NCBI GenBank assembly: GCA_034432445.1
Contig: DAOUBX010000120.1
Location: 1-12,890, forward strand
DNA: 12,890 nucleotides
Reading direction: 5' to 3'
DNA from: JANWYQ01 sp034432445
GTDB lineage: Bacteria; Chloroflexota; Anaerolineae; JAAEKA01
Part shown: in pieces, positions 10,989-12,890 of the stretch
Position numbering within the stretch: position 1 is the first letter of the stretch
Layout: every line of letters begins with the position of its first letter
Notes under the pieces: model-generated
Database searches by the model: none
What the model was told of the DNA's origin: nothing
What the model saw: the letters and a program-made list of their open reading frames with translations, nothing else
Translations under genes and position numbers: made by a program

Positions 10989-12683
10989 CTAGCGCGGCGC
11001 CAGGACAAAACGCAGGACAGCCGGCTGGTTTTCCCGGCTGGTGTCAATGGTCAGCCGGCCGTTGACGATCTGATAGCTCTGGGCAGCGCCGAGGCTCGCC
11101 AGGTAGCGCTGCTCTTGCTCCATGATTTCTGGGGCGCAGAGCTGCTGCGTCGCTACCAAGCCCGCAATGCTCAACGACTGGCCGTCGATCACGTAGCTGC
11201 CGGTGTAGTTGTTGCAGCCGCTAAAGCCGGTCACCAAGCCGTTGCTGAACAGCGCCGTGATGTTCGTGCCCGGCAACGCGTCTTCTAGCAACCAGACAAC
11301 GCCCTCTAGGCCGATCGATGGCAACGGCGTAGGCGTCGGTGTGGGCGCTGCACTCACTTGCACCGGCCAATTGGCGCTGCTGACCAGCCCTTGCGCGTTC
11401 TGCACGGTCAAGATGACCACATAGACGCCCGGTTGGACAAACACGTGCTCAACCCGTTGGCCGCTGCCTACGGCGCCGTCGCCAAAGTCCCAGAAATAGC
11501 CGACCAGCGGGCTGGCGCCCGTGGAGTTGCCGGCATCGAAAACCACGGGCTGGCCGGCCAGGGCTTGTGAGGGGCCGGTGATGACAGCCGTGGGCGGCGC
11601 AGGCGTGGGTGTGGGCGTCGGCGCATCGGCCACAACGATTTGTTGCACGGCCTGTCCCTGCCCGCCTTTGTCGTCGCTCACGGTCAGCCGGACGTTGTAC
11701 ACCCCTGCTTGCCCGTAGATTTTGCTGACCTCGGGGCCGCTGGCCGTGCTGCCATCGCCGAAATCCCAGTCATAGCGCGTGATCGCGCCGCCAGGCGCGG
11801 CGGTCGACCGTCGGCTGCTAAAGACAATCTGTTGCCCGACCTGGGCCTGAGTTGGGCCGTCGATCAGCGCCATGGGCGGCAGCAGCGTGGGCGTGGGCGC
11901 CGGCGGTGTCGGTGTTGACGTAGCTGTTGGCGTCGCCGTAGGAGTGGGCACCGGCGGAGTCACCACAGGCACGCTTTCGCTGTTGCGCGTGCGCACCATG
12001 GCCGCCGCCACCCAGCCTTCCCCGCCCGGCGCAGCAGAGAACTCGATCAACCACCATTGCCGATCGGCCGTCACCCCGCGCACAGGCGCCGACTGGTTGG
12101 CAAGCAGCGTGCCTACGACGGGGTATTGATTGCCCGGCCCGGCGAAAACCAGGGTGTTGTTGATAGCCATCGCCATGGGTGCAGAGACGGTGCCGGTCGG
12201 CGTCGCTGTCTCTCCACCCCCACCGCCGGTGCGCAGCAAGAAGATCAGTGCGAGGGCAATGGCGATGATCACGATCCCCAGCACCAGGAGACCGGCGACC
12301 ATCCGCCAGCGCGCCATGACCGACTCCTCGGCGGATGGAAAGGAGGGGGTGTCTTCTACTGCCGGCGCAGGAGGAGAGGTCGGCGGCGTTAGAACGGGGG
12401 GACGTTCGGCCGTCCTGGCCGGGGCTGCTGCCGCGGCGGCAGCCTGTTGGCGAATGTTGGCCAGGATGGCCTGATCGGCTGCGTCCAGCGGCAGCGCGCG
12501 CAGACCCAGGAACTGCATCGTGGCGGCAAGCTCACGCTCGGACAGAAACTCTAGAGCGCGCCCCGCCTGCTGTTCCACCTGCATCACCTGGCGTTGGCTA
12601 AGCTTGAAGGTGCGTTCAGGGGCGCCACCGAACGTCACCAAGGTGGTATCGGGACGGCGCACGACGCGTTGCACTGCTGACAT
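10989..12683 (-). CDS. Membrane-anchored SH3-like / PKD / PKD / META protein (564 aa)
   Basis: This is a single-pass membrane protein with a cytoplasmic N-terminus and extracytoplasmic binding domains. Residues 1-80 form a mostly helical cytoplasmic region ('LSQRQVMQVEQQAGRAL'), then an Ala/Pro linker. One membrane helix lies at about 127-150 ('VAGLLVLGIVIIAIALALIF'). An SH3-type domain follows (160-232; 'VFAGPGNQYPVVGTL'), then a Pro/Thr linker. Two PKD domains follow (272-352 and 365-444), each with the 'WDFGDG' signature. The C-terminal META (HslJ-type) domain (458-562) has 'GCNNYTGSY'. The function is unknown; PKD and SH3 suggest cell-wall or surface binding. An in-frame ATG at 12752 exists but lies next to the upstream terminator without a ribosome site. 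ATG 12683 has AGAGG 7 nt upstream and is preferred. The gene heads the apparent three-gene unit. Confidence 0.87.
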   Translation of the reverse strand: MSAVQRVVRRPDTTLVTFGGAPERTFKLSQRQVMQVEQQAGRALEFLSERELAATMQFLGLRALPLDAADQAILANIRQQAAAAAAAPARTAERPPVLTPPTSPPAPAVEDTPSFPSAEESVMARWRMVAGLLVLGIVIIAIALALIFLLRTGGGGGETATPTGTVSAPMAMAINNTLVFAGPGNQYPVVGTLLANQSAPVRGVTADRQWWLIEFSAAPGGEGWVAAAMVRTRNSESVPVVTPPVPTPTATPTATSTPTPPAPTPTLLPPMALIDGPTQAQVGQQIVFSSRRSTAAPGGAITRYDWDFGDGSTASGPEVSKIYGQAGVYNVRLTVSDDKGGQGQAVQQIVVADAPTPTPTPAPPTAVITGPSQALAGQPVVFDAGNSTGASPLVGYFWDFGDGAVGSGQRVEHVFVQPGVYVVILTVQNAQGLVSSANWPVQVSAAPTPTPTPLPSIGLEGVVWLLEDALPGTNITALFSNGLVTGFSGCNNYTGSYVIDGQSLSIAGLVATQQLCAPEIMEQEQRYLASLGAAQSYQIVNGRLTIDTSRENQPAVLRFVLAPR

Positions 12684-12716
12684 AGCGTTGCCTCTCACAT
12701 CGATTAGTCGCTGTGC

Positions 12717-12745
12717 ATGATGCCACGAAAACCGATCTACGGCAA
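12717..12745 (-). promoter_or_regulatory. Candidate promoter for the three-gene unit
   Basis: On the minus strand, TTGCCG (12740-12745) and CATCAT (12717-12722) match the -35 and -10 consensus at 4 of 6 positions each, with a 17-nt spacer. The site lies between the terminator and the preferred start at 12683, giving a leader of roughly 27 nt. The match is weak but the location is right. Confidence 0.32.
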
Positions 12746-12757
12746 ACTGCATCGAGC

Positions 12758-12793
12758 AAAAAGGCCCGTTGCCTGCAAGGAGGCAACGGGCCT
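12758..12793 (-). terminator. Strong intrinsic terminator
   Basis: A perfect 13-bp stem, AGGCCCGTTGCCT (12762-12774) with AGGCAACGGGCCT (12781-12793), closes a 6-nt loop. On the minus strand it is followed at once by five T residues (12762-12758). It lies 37 nt after the stop of the partial right-edge gene and before the next gene, so it separates two transcripts. Confidence 0.88.
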
Positions 12794-12830
12794 CAACAAA
12801 CGTAACTATTCAGCCCTAGGTGCCGGGCAC

Positions 12831-12890
12831 TTAAGGCTGCGCTGGCCAGGGCGTCTGCAGAGCCGGCTCAAGCTGGAAACCGGTCGCAAG
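12831..12890 (-). CDS. C-terminal end of an unidentified gene
   Basis: Only the last 19 codons and a TAA are in the window, reading LATGFQLEPALQTPWPAQP. The frame is chosen because its composition is normal for this genome and it ends 37 nt before the strong terminator. A second open frame to 12806 is rich in Arg and Cys and less likely. Nothing can be said about function. Confidence 0.42.
   Translation of the reverse strand, partial: LATGFQLEPALQTPWPAQP

Noticed and set aside
10955..11047. A longer LysM protein starting at 11047
   Set aside because: It would overlap the upstream gene by 59 nt and place 31 non-signal residues before a good signal peptide. ATG 10954 has a clear ribosome site.
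11330..11980. DNA-level repeats of GTGGGCGT-like units, considered as a tandem repeat or CRISPR-like array
   Set aside because: They are the coding DNA of Pro/Thr linkers between PKD and META domains, not a spaced direct-repeat array. No CRISPR array is present.
12684..12752. A longer start at 12752 for the SH3/PKD/META protein
   Set aside because: It begins just past the terminator T-run, has no ribosome site, and would place the candidate promoter inside the coding region. ATG 12683 has AGAGG at proper spacing.

Overview
The window looks like a piece of a Chloroflexota genome, most likely Anaerolineae or a relative. The evidence is indirect: high GC, a preference for Arg over Lys, long Pro/Thr '(TPTP)n' linkers between extracellular domains, a subtilisin-type propeptide of a style common in that phylum, and a giant DUF11 surface protein ending in a short 'LWLPLV' tail. 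No rRNA, tRNA or marker gene is present, so this placement is an inference.

Every gene I can support is on the minus strand, so transcription runs from high to low coordinates. At the right edge (12831-12890) lie the last 19 codons of an unidentified gene, closed by a strong intrinsic terminator (12758-12793). Next comes a compact three-gene unit. The first gene (10989-12683) encodes a single-pass membrane protein with an extracytoplasmic SH3-like / PKD / PKD / META architecture. The second (9842-10954) encodes a secreted protein with two LysM domains, a Gmad2-like domain and an SH3-like C-terminus. The third (8524-9837) encodes an amidase-signature hydrolase. Its gaps are 34 and 4 nt, and the amidase ribosome site overlaps the LysM stop codon.

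A 568-nt gap follows (7956-8523). It is poorer in GC than the rest, has no believable gene, and holds a perfect 20-bp palindrome. Beyond it is the dominant feature, a 2445-residue secreted protein (618-7955). It has a signal peptide, nine DUF11/isopeptide-type beta-sandwich modules, a GEVED domain, an FN3-like domain and a short C-terminal tail. Two modules are interrupted by foreign domains: one by a jelly-roll-like domain, the other by two tandem modules of the kind seen in phage tail fibres. A large hairpin (479-535) follows this gene. Last is the 5' end of a secreted S8-type protease (1-323) with its own clear -10 box.

Taken together this is a cell-envelope locus: peptidoglycan or glycan binding, a very long surface fibre or adhesin, and a secreted protease. 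No known defence system, mobile element, CRISPR array or biosynthetic cluster is visible. The most notable points are the lysine and cysteine layout of the giant protein, which predicts a covalently cross-linked fibre with two stabilisation regimes, and the nesting of a phage-tail-type pair inside a surface-adhesin module.
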